DNA of 64,000 bases, from positions 186,001-250,000 of the forward strand of contig JAJEAA010000020.1 in the NCBI GenBank assembly GCA_022824365.1, in the 5' to 3' direction. The notes under the pieces were generated by a model, which made no database searches, was not told where the DNA came from, and was given only the letters and a program-made list of their open reading frames with translations. Source of the stretch: Anaerolineae bacterium (GTDB taxonomy: Bacteria; Chloroflexota; Anaerolineae; Aggregatilineales; Phototrophicaceae). A program made the translations under genes and the position numbers. Shown here in pieces: positions 16,568-25,492 of the stretch (position 1 is its first letter; every line of letters begins with the position of its first letter).

Positions 16568-18019
16568 CTAGACCCAACGCTCGATGACAATCTTGCGCTC
16601 GGTGTAAAACTCGATGGAATCCATGCCCTGGCCGTGCAAGTCGCCGAAGAAGGAGTCCTTCTGGCCGCCGAAGGGGAAAGACGCTGATGGCGCCGCCACG
16701 CCGATATTGACGCCGATGTTGCCGGCGTTGACGCTGTATTTGAATTCGCGGGCGTGTTTGCCGTTGTTGGTGAAGATGCTGGCGGCATTGCCATAGCGGC
16801 TCTGGTTAATGATGTCGACCGCTTCGTCAAAGCTGTCAGCTTTCATCAGCGAAAGCACGGGGCCGAAGACTTCCTCGTTCGCCATAGTCGTATCGGGTTG
16901 CACATCGGCGATCAGCGTGGGACCGACCCAGGAACCGCGCTCGTAGCCGTCAACGCTGAAATCGCGCCCGTCCACGACGACGTCCGCGCCTTCGCCTTCG
17001 CTCTGCCCGATCATCGATTCGATGCGTTCTTTGGCTGAATCGCTGATGACCGTGCCCATCTGCGTCGTCTCGTCCAAGCCGTAGCCGACTTTGAGGCTTG
17101 CGACGCGTTTCGCCAGTTCGTCCTTGAGTTGATCATAGGCATCGCCGACCCCGACGGCGACCGCCGCCGCCAGACAGCGTTGCCCGGCGCAACCATAAGC
17201 CGCGCCCAAGATATTGCTGACGCTGGCTTCGATATTGGCGTCGGGCATGACGGCGATGTAATTCTTGGCGCCGCCTTGCGCCTGGACGCGCTTGCCATTG
17301 CGGGTGCAGGTCTCGTAGATGATCTTCGCCACCGGGCTTGAACCGACGAATGAGACGCCGGTCACATCCGGGTGCTCCATCAGCGCGGTCGCTGAGGGCA
17401 CGCCACCGTTGACCAGATTGACGACGCCCTCGGGCAGGTCCAGTTCGTCCAGCATCTCGAAGAGGTATTCGGTGCTCAACGGCGTCTGTGGCGACGGCTT
17501 CAGGATGAAGGTATTGCCGCAGGTGATCGCCGTCGGCAGGAACCAGAGCGGGACCATGAAGGGGAAGTTGAAGGGCGTGATGGCGGCGAAGACGCCGGCC
17601 GGCTGTCGCACTGTCGTTTCGTCGATGCCGGAGCTGATATCTTCCAAGCCATCGCTGCGCATGAGCACGGGGACGCTCATGGCGAAGTCGATGCTTTCGA
17701 CGCCCCGGCGGACTTCGCCACGAGCCTCGTCCATCGTCTTGCCGTGTTCGCGCACGACGATCCGCGAGATCTCCTCGAAATTGTCCTCGACCATCACTTT
17801 GAAATGGTGCATATACTGGGCGCGAACCAGGACGGGCGTGCTGCGCCATTCGTTGAAAGCTTCGCGAGCCGCGCTCACCGCCGCGTCCACATCGGCGCTG
17901 GTCGAATCGGGACAGTGAGCCAGCAACTCGCAAGTCGCCGGATCCTGCACCGGGATGAGACGATCCGACCCCGACTCAAGCCATTGGCCATCCACATAGT
18001 TTTTGATTGTCTTGCTCAT
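16568..18019 (-). CDS. mmsA: (Methyl)malonate-semialdehyde dehydrogenase, CoA-acylating
   Basis: 483 residues from the ATG at 18019, with AAGGAG seven bases upstream. Aldehyde dehydrogenase with catalytic C282 in YGCAGQRCLA, and a QGGAKN glycine loop in place of the usual ELGGK. Loss of that loop glutamate and the FNFPFMVPLWFLP segment mark the CoA-dependent methylmalonate-semialdehyde dehydrogenase group (MmsA/IolA). It would convert the malonate or methylmalonate semialdehyde made by the divergent aminotransferase from beta-alanine or beta-aminoisobutyrate to acetyl- or propionyl-CoA, completing reductive pyrimidine breakdown. Confidence 0.92.
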   Translation of the reverse strand: MSKTIKNYVDGQWLESGSDRLIPVQDPATCELLAHCPDSTSADVDAAVSAAREAFNEWRSTPVLVRAQYMHHFKVMVEDNFEEISRIVVREHGKTMDEARGEVRRGVESIDFAMSVPVLMRSDGLEDISSGIDETTVRQPAGVFAAITPFNFPFMVPLWFLPTAITCGNTFILKPSPQTPLSTEYLFEMLDELDLPEGVVNLVNGGVPSATALMEHPDVTGVSFVGSSPVAKIIYETCTRNGKRVQAQGGAKNYIAVMPDANIEASVSNILGAAYGCAGQRCLAAAVAVGVGDAYDQLKDELAKRVASLKVGYGLDETTQMGTVISDSAKERIESMIGQSEGEGADVVVDGRDFSVDGYERGSWVGPTLIADVQPDTTMANEEVFGPVLSLMKADSFDEAVDIINQSRYGNAASIFTNNGKHAREFKYSVNAGNIGVNIGVAAPSASFPFGGQKDSFFGDLHGQGMDSIEFYTERKIVIERWV

Positions 18020-18102
18020 CTGACGCTCCTTGCGGTCATTCAACGGTTCTCTTTTCGTATCATACTCGAATGCGCGGCAAAACTTGGAGTCCCTCTGCCG
18101 CT

Positions 18103-18232
18103 ATTGTACAATGCAGACGGAAGTCATATTGTACATCATTGCGGCGCGGAAGCGCGTATGGGCGGCGGGCTGGAGGCTGACGCATCGCTGCAGGCGGCAA
18201 AGCAGAGCCGGTCTCCGAGTCGAATTGTACAC
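18103..18232. promoter_or_regulatory. Three ATTGTACA sites between mmsA and the aminotransferase
   Basis: ATTGTACAAT (18103-18112, perfect palindrome), ATTGTACAT (18128-18136) and ATTGTACAC (18224-18232) lie in the 351-bp divergent gap between the two pathway genes. The first two are 25 bp apart. They are good candidates for the operator of a shared regulator; none is encoded next to them. No convincing -35/-10 pair was found in the rest of the gap. Confidence 0.5.
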
Positions 18233-18370
18233 TTTGTAGTAATTTATCCCATCCTATTGGACACAGTGTTGTAATATGTTAGACTATAGGTTATCAATGC
18301 GAATAATTGCAATACTCAGTTTCCGCTGCCAGCCAGGGCAGCCAAGGCAAAGGCCAAGGAGAGAGCCGGA

Positions 18371-19660
18371 ATGACAAGCACTGCTGCAATCATGGATCGT
18401 TATAGTCAGGTGATGTTCCCGGCGGCGACGCCTTATCACGGCGATAATCCGCTGGTTGCCGACCGCGCCAAAGACCAATATGTCTGGGATATCGAAGGCA
18501 AGCGTTATCTCGACTTCTTCGGCGGTATTTTGACTGTCTCGGTGGGTCACTGCAATGACGAGATCACCGAGCGGACGCTGGCGCAACTGCAAAAGCTCCA
18601 GCACACCTCGACTATCTATGTCAACGAGATCATGGTGCGGCTGGCGGAGAAGGTGGCGGAGTTGACGCCGGGGCGCCTGCGGAAATGCTTCTTCACCAAC
18701 AGCGGCACGGAAGCCAACGAGACAGCGGTACTGGCGGCGCGGATGTATACGGGCAATCCCGTCATCATCACCCTGCGCCATGCTTATTCCGGGCGCTCGA
18801 TGCTGGCAATGAGTCTGTCGGCGCAGCGACCCTGGCGCCTGGGCGGGGTGAACGATCCTTACGTCCGGCATGTGCGCAATCCCTACACCTTCCGCGCGCC
18901 GGCTGGCTTGACGCCGGAGCAAGTGGTGGATCTCTGCGTGCAAGATCTGGAAGAGACTATCGCCACCAGCACCGAAGGGCGGATCGCCGCTTTTATGGCG
19001 GAGCCGATTCAAGGCGCGGGCGGCTTCATCGTGCCGCCGGAAGATTACTTCCGCCGCGTCCTGCCCATCGTCAAAGAGGCTGGGGGCGTCTTCATCGCGG
19101 ATGAGGTGCAGACGGGCTGGGGCCGGACGGGCGACAAGTGGTGCGGCATCGAACATTGGGGCGTCGAGCCGGATATCATGACCTTCGCCAAAGGCATGGG
19201 CAACGGCAGCCCCATCGGCTGCACCATCGCCACGCCGGAAATCGCCGATGCCGTTCAGGGGCTGACCTTCTCGACATTCGGCGGCAATCCGGTCACGATG
19301 GCGACGACGCTGGCGACCATCGAATACATGGAGGCGCATGATACGCCGAGCAACTGCGCCGCGCAGGGCGCGCGGATGAGGGAAAAACTTGGGGAATTCG
19401 CCGCCGAATTTCCCATCATCGGGGAGGTCCGCGGCATGGGCTTGATGCAGGCGATTGAAATTGTGCAGCCGGGCAGCATGGAGCCGGACGCGCCTCGGAC
19501 CGCGGCTTTTGTTGATGCCTGCAAGGAGAAAGGTCTGTTGCTGGGCAAGGGGGGTCTTTACGGCAATGCCGTGCGCATCGCGCCGCATTTGAATGTATCG
19601 GGCGAGGATATGGATATCGCGATGGATATCGTCGCCAGCGCTTTGGCGGAGGTGTCTTAG
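18371..19660 (+). CDS. Class III PLP aminotransferase (beta-alanine/beta-aminoisobutyrate type)
   Basis: 429 residues. The PLP lysine is K274 in FAKGMGNG, with D244 in IADEVQTGWGRTG contacting the pyridine nitrogen and SGTEANE (111-117) binding phosphate. Similar overall to AGXT2, beta-alanine:pyruvate and 4-aminobutyrate aminotransferases. Divergence from MmsA and linkage to dihydropyrimidinase and beta-ureidopropionase-type genes favour a beta-amino acid substrate, giving malonate or methylmalonate semialdehyde. AAGGAGAG lies about ten bases before the ATG. Transcription continues into the ABC importer genes. Confidence 0.92.
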   Translation: MTSTAAIMDRYSQVMFPAATPYHGDNPLVADRAKDQYVWDIEGKRYLDFFGGILTVSVGHCNDEITERTLAQLQKLQHTSTIYVNEIMVRLAEKVAELTPGRLRKCFFTNSGTEANETAVLAARMYTGNPVIITLRHAYSGRSMLAMSLSAQRPWRLGGVNDPYVRHVRNPYTFRAPAGLTPEQVVDLCVQDLEETIATSTEGRIAAFMAEPIQGAGGFIVPPEDYFRRVLPIVKEAGGVFIADEVQTGWGRTGDKWCGIEHWGVEPDIMTFAKGMGNGSPIGCTIATPEIADAVQGLTFSTFGGNPVTMATTLATIEYMEAHDTPSNCAAQGARMREKLGEFAAEFPIIGEVRGMGLMQAIEIVQPGSMEPDAPRTAAFVDACKEKGLLLGKGGLYGNAVRIAPHLNVSGEDMDIAMDIVASALAEVS

Positions 19661-19680
19661 TCCGTTGAAAAAGTCTGTAA

Positions 19681-19722
19681 GGGCGGCCTAGTGGGTGTCT
19701 ACGCGCTCCATTGGGTCGCCCG
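19681..19722. repeat. Two degenerate dispersed-palindrome units
   Basis: GGGCGGCCTAGTGGGTGTCTAC and then CATTGGGTCGCCCG lie back to back between the aminotransferase and permease genes. Confidence 0.6.
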
Positions 19723-19749
19723 AAAAATTTCTGAATCACTCAATTACCT

Positions 19750-21492
19750 ATGAACGATATTATCATTGAAGAAGCGCCTGAAGATAGCCGCTCCAAGTTC
19801 TGGCGAAAGCCGCTCTTGATCGGCTTGACCCTGCTGGCTTTGCTGTTTGTCGTGAATGTGCTGGGCGATTTCGGCGGATTGCAACTGGAAGAGGAAGCGC
19901 TGACGGAATCGACGCTGGGCCGCCTGGCGACCTGGATGGCGGATCAAAGCGGCAATGATCCGGAAGAGATCCTCTCGCCGCTGGCGCAATACGCCGACGA
20001 CTGGGGAAATCAGCTCGGCATGGAAGAACTCGATCCCGAAATCTTATACGACAGCATCCGCAACTTCCTCACACTTTATTACGGGCTCATCATCTTACTG
20101 CTAGTGTATGCCGCGCTGGCTGTGGTCCTGCGTCCGCAGCGCGTGCAACGGCTGTACTTCGCCGCTATCTTGATGCTGGATGGGCTGCTTTTCTTCGTGC
20201 CATCGCTGGCAGGCAGCAATGCGCTGGCGTTTCTGGCGGCCGCCCTTCTGACGCTCGTAATCGCGCTGGCGCTGGCTCCAGGGCGGGTCAGCCGGCTAAC
20301 GGGTTTCTTCCTGGCGCTGTCGATATTCTTGGGCGGCTGGGAAGCCAGCAAAGCCTTCGCCGATTCCGTCAATTACAAGATCCTGCTGCCGCAGCAGCGC
20401 TGGACCTATCAGGCTCTGCCAAGCATGGAGGAGGCGCTGGCCGCCTTGCAAAGCGAGGCAGTTGATTATGTCATCGCCGACCGCAAAGACCTCGACGATC
20501 TCATGCCGCCGCAACCGCCGGATGAGGATGAAACGGCGGGCCTGCCTTATCAGGATCTGCGTTATCTGGCGAGATTGGATCGAAACGAGGGCGTCGCTTT
20601 TTTGCCGATTAGGCCGGCTTTCCCCGGGCGGCTGAGCATCGCCTTGCGAGTGGAAGACGCGGGCCAGGTGAATGCCGCGCGCGATGTCTTTGGCGGAAAC
20701 ATCGCGACAGTCGCCGGTGATTTCGCCGAGGAGAGATTCCTCAGCTTGCCGCGCAGCCTCGTCCTGCTCGACCTGAAGATCCTCAACGACTTGAACCTGC
20801 CGCACCTGCAAATGATAGCGGAAGCATTCTTGCAACCAGCGCGGCGCAACGGCGAGCTGCTGCTCTTGCGCATCCTCGCTGATGCTGGCATCTATACGCT
20901 GAGCGAGGCGATATTCGGTTTCGTCTTTGGGGCGGCGCTGGGCTTTGGGCTTGGCACGGTTTTCGCCCATTCACGCTTGCTGGAGCGCGGTTTGCTGCCT
21001 TATGTCGTCGCCTCGCAGACGGTGCCCATCCTGGCGATCGCGCCGATGGTGGTCATCTGGCTGGGCGCGGGTCAACTCTCGGTCGCGGTCATCGCCGCTT
21101 ATCTGACCTTCTTCCCGGTGACGATCAATACCTTGCGGGGCTTGCAATCGCCGGCGGCGGAACAAGTCGAGTTGATGCGCTCCTATGCCGCGGGGCGCTG
21201 GACGATCCTGTGGAAGTTGCGTCTGCCGGCCGCATTGCCTTATATCTTCACCGCGCTGAAAGTCTCGGCGACGGCGAGCGTCGTCGGCGCCATCATCGGC
21301 GAGTTGCCCTCCGGCATCGGCGATGGGCTGGGGCGCGCCATCCTTGATTTCAGTTCGGATTACAGTTTGGTCTCGACGTCGAAACTCTGGGCATCCATTA
21401 TTATGGCGGCGGCAGTCGGCATCATTTTCTTCGTGACGGTCACGCTGGCGGAACGCTTCGCCTTGCGGAGTTATGCTCGCGAGTTGGATTAG
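19750..21492 (+). CDS. ABC transporter permease with long N-terminal extension
   Basis: 580 residues, about twice the usual length. The C-terminal part (about 375-575) is an SsuC/ThiX-type permease with the EAA loop EQVELMRSYAAGRW and KLRLPAALPYIF (about 470-500). The N-terminal part has one hydrophobic helix near 20-42, four more between about 100 and 205, and then a soluble region (about 207-370) with MEEALAALQSEAVDYVIADR, which recalls a lobe of a type 2 periplasmic binding protein. The ATPase, second permease and binding protein genes follow. The extra domain may be a fused substrate sensor (inference). Confidence 0.88.
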   Translation: MNDIIIEEAPEDSRSKFWRKPLLIGLTLLALLFVVNVLGDFGGLQLEEEALTESTLGRLATWMADQSGNDPEEILSPLAQYADDWGNQLGMEELDPEILYDSIRNFLTLYYGLIILLLVYAALAVVLRPQRVQRLYFAAILMLDGLLFFVPSLAGSNALAFLAAALLTLVIALALAPGRVSRLTGFFLALSIFLGGWEASKAFADSVNYKILLPQQRWTYQALPSMEEALAALQSEAVDYVIADRKDLDDLMPPQPPDEDETAGLPYQDLRYLARLDRNEGVAFLPIRPAFPGRLSIALRVEDAGQVNAARDVFGGNIATVAGDFAEERFLSLPRSLVLLDLKILNDLNLPHLQMIAEAFLQPARRNGELLLLRILADAGIYTLSEAIFGFVFGAALGFGLGTVFAHSRLLERGLLPYVVASQTVPILAIAPMVVIWLGAGQLSVAVIAAYLTFFPVTINTLRGLQSPAAEQVELMRSYAAGRWTILWKLRLPAALPYIFTALKVSATASVVGAIIGELPSGIGDGLGRAILDFSSDYSLVSTSKLWASIIMAAAVGIIFFVTVTLAERFALRSYARELD

Positions 21493-21495
21493 GAC

Positions 21496-22290
21496 ATGGC
21501 TGAAGAAAACAAAGACATCGTCATCTCGGCGGTTGACGTCAACAAGGTCTTCAATCCTGGCTCGGATGAAGAGGTCGTCGCCTTAAAAGATATCAACTTG
21601 GAGATTGAAGCGGGCGAATTCATCTCGCTGATCGGTCCTTCCGGCTGCGGCAAGTCGACGCTGATGCGACTGATCGGCGATCTCATCCAGCCCAACTCCG
21701 GCGAGTTGCGGGTCAATGGCAAGGCGCCGCAACAAGCGCGGCTCGATCGCGATTACGGCATGGTCTTCCAGGCGGCGACCCTCTACGAATGGCGCAGCGT
21801 GATCAAGAATGTTCAGCTTCCCCTGGAGGTGATGGGTTACTCCAGCGACGAGCGGCGGAAGCTGGCAATGTCCATGCTGGATATGGTCGAGCTCGGCGAT
21901 TTCGCGGAGCACTATCCCTGGCAGCTTTCCGGCGGGATGCAGCAGCGGGTCTCGATCGCGCGGGCGCTGGCTTTTGACCCGTCCGTGCTGCTAATGGACG
22001 AGCCTTTCGGCGCGCTGGACGAATTCACCCGCGAGCGCATGAACCTCGAACTGCTCAATATCTGGCGGCAGACGGGCAAGACCATCATCTTCGTCACCCA
22101 TAGCATCGCCGAGGCGGTTTTCTTGTCCAATCGCATCGTGGTCATGTCCCCGCGGCCCGGGCGCATCGCCGAAATTGTCAGCAATACCCTGCCGTATCCG
22201 CGGGACTTTAACACGCGCGTGGACCCGGCTTATATCGAATTGGTGGCGCGCGTACGCGAATTGCTCCGTGACGCGCACGAGGTCGACTGA
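21496..22290 (+). CDS. ABC transporter ATP-binding protein (SsuB/TauB/ThiZ type)
   Basis: 264 residues with complete nucleotide-binding motifs: Walker A GPSGCGKST (about 46-54), Q-loop FQAATLYEW, signature LSGGMQQR, Walker B VLLMDEPFGALDE and H-loop VTHSIAEA. This is the nitrate/sulfonate/thiamine-precursor importer subfamily. The start lies three bases after the permease stop codon. Its stop codon overlaps the next gene by one base (TGATG), so all three transport genes are translationally coupled. Confidence 0.95.
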   Translation: MAEENKDIVISAVDVNKVFNPGSDEEVVALKDINLEIEAGEFISLIGPSGCGKSTLMRLIGDLIQPNSGELRVNGKAPQQARLDRDYGMVFQAATLYEWRSVIKNVQLPLEVMGYSSDERRKLAMSMLDMVELGDFAEHYPWQLSGGMQQRVSIARALAFDPSVLLMDEPFGALDEFTRERMNLELLNIWRQTGKTIIFVTHSIAEAVFLSNRIVVMSPRPGRIAEIVSNTLPYPRDFNTRVDPAYIELVARVRELLRDAHEVD

Positions 22291-23123
22291 TGTCAGCAGC
22301 TGAAACTGGAAAACGACCCTCTTGGCAGCGGCGGCTGGCTTGGTATTTCCCGACCATCGCGGTCGCGGTCGGCGTCGTTTTGCTCTGGGAAATCCTGGTC
22401 GTGATCTTTGATATTCAGCAGTTCCTCTTGCCAAAACCTTCCGCCATCTTCGGCGAATTCGCCCATCAAGTGAATCTGTGGCTGGCGCCGGATGAACGCT
22501 CGATCCTCTTTGAATCCAGCGGCGCCACCTTCTGGGAAGCCTTCGGCGGTTTCATCATCGGCTGCGGCAGCGGCATTCTGGTCGCGCTGATCACCTCGCG
22601 CTGGACCATCGTCAGCGAGGCGACCATGCCCTTCGCCATCGCGGCCAATTCTGTGCCCATCATCGCCTTCGCCCCGATCATGAACAACTGGTTCGGCATC
22701 ACCAATCCGGCCTCGAAGATGGCGATTGTGGCGATCATCGTCTTCTTCCCCACGATGATAAACACCGTGCGCGGCTTGACCCTGGTGGACGCGGAGGAAC
22801 TGGAATTGATGCGCTCCTACGCGGCCAAGCCGGCTGACATTATGCTCAAATTGCGGATTCCCAACGCGCTGCCTTATATCTTCAGCGCCTTGCGCGTGGC
22901 CAGCGCCTTGAGTTTAATCGGCGCGGTCGTGGCCGAGTTCTTCGGCGGACCACGGGCGACGCTCGGCGTTTATATCACGCAGGAAGCATCAGCTTTTGAT
23001 TTTGCCAAAGCCTGGGCTGCTATCATGATGGCTTCAATCATCGGCATCGCTTTTTATCTGGTGGTCTTGATTGCGGAGCGGCGCTTGATGCCTTGGCATG
23101 TGTCGTTTCGAGAGGCTGTTTAG
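22290..23123 (+). CDS. ABC transporter permease (SsuC/ThiX type)
   Basis: 277 residues of normal length, with six predicted membrane helices and the EAA loop EELELMRSYAAKPADIMLKLRIPNALPYIF, split here only by description. It pairs with the 580-residue permease to form a heterodimeric channel: their EAA loops share the ELMRSYAA core, showing common ancestry. The substrate is set by the NMT1-type binding proteins encoded immediately downstream. TATAAT at 23156-23161 after this gene could give a separate start for those binding proteins, but no fitting -35 is seen. Confidence 0.93.
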   Translation: MSAAETGKRPSWQRRLAWYFPTIAVAVGVVLLWEILVVIFDIQQFLLPKPSAIFGEFAHQVNLWLAPDERSILFESSGATFWEAFGGFIIGCGSGILVALITSRWTIVSEATMPFAIAANSVPIIAFAPIMNNWFGITNPASKMAIVAIIVFFPTMINTVRGLTLVDAEELELMRSYAAKPADIMLKLRIPNALPYIFSALRVASALSLIGAVVAEFFGGPRATLGVYITQEASAFDFAKAWAAIMMASIIGIAFYLVVLIAERRLMPWHVSFREAV

Positions 23124-23211
23124 CCTAATGTCTCGTTGGTCAGTCCGCGCTGGGCTATAATCAAGTCCATCGCGATTGCGCAATTAGTCAAAGTTGATGG
23201 AGGAAAACATC

Positions 23212-24303
23212 ATGCGTAGAGTACTTGGATTGTTGGTTGTACTTGTATTGCTTCTTGGCGTTTCCGTCGCCGGAGCCGATGGTCATCTGACATCGGTGAA
23301 CCTGCAATTGCAGTGGGTGGCGCAATCGCAATTCGCCGGCTATTTCGCCGCTGTCGACCTCGGCTTCTACGAAGAAGAGGGGCTTGACGTCACCATCCTG
23401 GAAGGCGCGGTCGAGATCGTGCCGCAGCAAGTTGTGGCTTCGGGCGGCGCTGAATTCGGCTTGGCTTGGGTGCCGAAGGTGCTGGAATCGAACGAGCAGG
23501 GCGTGAACCTGGTCAATATCGCGCAGGTCTTCCAACGCAGCGGTACGCTGGAAGTGTCCTTCGTCGATACGGGCATCGAATCGGTGGAGGACTTCGCCGG
23601 CATGCGCATCGGCACCTGGGGCTTCGGAAACGAGCATGAGCTTTTCGCCGCCATGCGCGCGGTCGATATCGACCCGGAGAACGCCGATGACGTCACCGTC
23701 ATTCAGCAGCCTTTTGATATGTCGCTGCTGCTCAATGGCGAACTGGACGCGGCCCAGGCGATGACTTACAACGAATACGCGCAGGTGCTGGAAGCGGTCA
23801 ATCCCGATACCGGCGAGTTGTATCAGCCGGAGGACCTGAATGTCATTGACTTCAACGATGTCGGTACCGCCATGCTGCAAGATCACGTCTTTGTGAATGC
23901 CGACTGGCTGGCGGAAGAGGGCAATGAAGATACCGCCGTCGCCTTCCTCAAAGCGAGCTTCCGCGGCTGGATCCACTGCCGGGATAATCCCGATGAATGC
24001 GTCGAGATTGTGCTGGACAACGGCTCCACCCTCGGCGAAAGCCATCAAACCTGGCAGCTCAACGAGATCAGCAAGTTGATCTGGCCCTCGCCGGCGGGCA
24101 TCGGCATCATGGACGAAGATCTCTGGGCGCAGACGGTCGCCGTCTCGATTGAAGGTCTGGTCATCAGCGAAGAGCCGGGCATGGATGCCTACCGCAGCGA
24201 CCTGGCGCAGGCGGCGCTGGATTCGCTGGCGATGGACGGCGTCGATGTGGTCGGCGATATGTGGGAACCGGTCGAGGTGATGCTGCGTCCCGGCGGCGAG
24301 TAG
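23212..24303 (+). CDS. NMT1/THI5-type ABC substrate-binding protein, copy 1
   Basis: 363 residues from the ATG at 23212, preceded by GGAGGA; the frame can be extended to 23194 but without a ribosome site. There is a Sec signal peptide (about 1-22) but no lipobox cysteine. The NLQLQWVAQSQFAGYFAA opening and GFYEEEGLDV are typical of the NMT1/THI5 fold that binds hydroxymethyl/formylamino-pyrimidines, riboflavin or related rings. Next to pyrimidine-type catabolic genes, a pyrimidine ligand is plausible (inference). It is tandem with a close paralogue at 24383. Confidence 0.92.
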   Translation: MRRVLGLLVVLVLLLGVSVAGADGHLTSVNLQLQWVAQSQFAGYFAAVDLGFYEEEGLDVTILEGAVEIVPQQVVASGGAEFGLAWVPKVLESNEQGVNLVNIAQVFQRSGTLEVSFVDTGIESVEDFAGMRIGTWGFGNEHELFAAMRAVDIDPENADDVTVIQQPFDMSLLLNGELDAAQAMTYNEYAQVLEAVNPDTGELYQPEDLNVIDFNDVGTAMLQDHVFVNADWLAEEGNEDTAVAFLKASFRGWIHCRDNPDECVEIVLDNGSTLGESHQTWQLNEISKLIWPSPAGIGIMDEDLWAQTVAVSIEGLVISEEPGMDAYRSDLAQAALDSLAMDGVDVVGDMWEPVEVMLRPGGE

Positions 24304-24331
24304 GCATCGAATCGGCATCACGCAGAGAATA

Positions 24332-24358
24332 TGTAGGGGCGATCCATTGGGTCGCCCG
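24332..24358. repeat. Dispersed palindrome unit, reversed
   Basis: TGTAGGGGCGATCCATTGGG followed by TCGCCC: the family in the opposite orientation, just before the second binding-protein gene. Confidence 0.75.
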
Positions 24359-24382
24359 CTTGTTTCTGGGGAAGCGGCCAAC

Positions 24383-25471
24383 ATGCGTCGTATTCTGTTG
24401 TTATTGTTATGCCTGCTGCAGTTTTCACAGCCTCTATTGGCTCAAGAGGCCGCGCTCATTCCAGTGAGCCTTCAATTAAACTGGGTGACTCAAGCTGAGT
24501 TCGCCGGTTATTATGCGGCGTATGATTTGGGTTTCTATGAAGAAGAGGGGCTTGATGTCACTATACTCGATGGCTCTGTGGAGATCGTGCCGCAGCAAAT
24601 GGTGCTTGCGGGCGCGGCTGAATTTGCCGTTGGATGGGCGCCGAAAGTATTGGAATCCAACGAGCGTGGCGCGAATCTGGCGAACATCGCGCAGGTGTCC
24701 CAGCGCAGCGCGACTTTACAAGTATCTTTTGTCGATACCGGCATTGAATCGGTCGAAGATTTCCGCGGTATGCGCATCGGCGCCTGGGGTTTCGGCAACG
24801 AGCATGAGCTTTTCGCCGCCATGCGCGCGGTCGATATCGATCCGGAGAACGCCGATGACGTCACTGTCATTCAGCAGCCTTTTGATATGTCGCTGCTGCT
24901 CAATGGCGAACTGGACGCGGCCCAGGCGATGACTTACAACGAATACGCGCAGGTGTTGGAAGCGGTTAATCCGGACACCGGCGAATTGTATCAGCCGGAA
25001 GACCTGAACGTCATCGACTTCAACGATGTCGGCACGGCCATGCTGCAGGATCACGTCTTCGCCCATGCCGACTGGCTGGCGGAAGAGGGCAATGAAGACA
25101 TCGCGGTCGCCTTTCTCAAAGCGAGCTTCCGCGGCTGGATACATTGTCGCGACTATGCGGAAGAATGCGTTGAACTTGTGCTGGAGCGCGGATCGACGCT
25201 GGGCGAGAGCCATCAGCGCTGGCAGTTAAACGAAATAAACAAGCTGATTTGGCCCTCGCCGGCGGGGATTGGCATCATGGACGCGGAACTCTGGGCGCAG
25301 ACGGTGACGGTCGCCATTGAAGGGCAGGTTATCGGCGAAGCGCCGGGCATGGATGCCTATCGCACTGACCTGGCGCAGGCGGCAATCGAGTTGCTGATTG
25401 CTGAGGGCTACGACGTTACCGGTGAATCATGGGCGCCGCTTGAAGTGAAGTTGCGCCTCGGCGGCGAGTAA
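24383..25471 (+). CDS. NMT1/THI5-type ABC substrate-binding protein, copy 2
   Basis: 362 residues from the ATG at 24383, with a weak GGGGAAG upstream. Signal peptide about 1-20, no lipobox. It is a tandem paralogue of the gene at 23212: the central 80-odd residues, from HELFAAMRAVDIDPEN through GTAMLQDHVF, are identical, and a run of about 90 bp is identical even at silent sites, while both ends have diverged. This pattern points to recent gene conversion. Both copies end with the same APLEVK/EPVEVM-type tail and are likely to bind the same or closely related ligands. Confidence 0.92.
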   Translation: MRRILLLLLCLLQFSQPLLAQEAALIPVSLQLNWVTQAEFAGYYAAYDLGFYEEEGLDVTILDGSVEIVPQQMVLAGAAEFAVGWAPKVLESNERGANLANIAQVSQRSATLQVSFVDTGIESVEDFRGMRIGAWGFGNEHELFAAMRAVDIDPENADDVTVIQQPFDMSLLLNGELDAAQAMTYNEYAQVLEAVNPDTGELYQPEDLNVIDFNDVGTAMLQDHVFAHADWLAEEGNEDIAVAFLKASFRGWIHCRDYAEECVELVLERGSTLGESHQRWQLNEINKLIWPSPAGIGIMDAELWAQTVTVAIEGQVIGEAPGMDAYRTDLAQAAIELLIAEGYDVTGESWAPLEVKLRLGGE

Positions 25472-25492
25472 TCAGCGAATCCGCGCTCTGCC

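Noticed and set aside
16564..16830. Longer start for the small helical protein
   Set aside because: The upstream part overlaps ALDH in another frame, has low-complexity Ser/Thr/Ala composition and lacks a ribosome site.
18284..19588. 434-codon minus-strand frame rich in Arg and His
   Set aside because: It is antisense to a class III aminotransferase whose PLP motifs are all intact.
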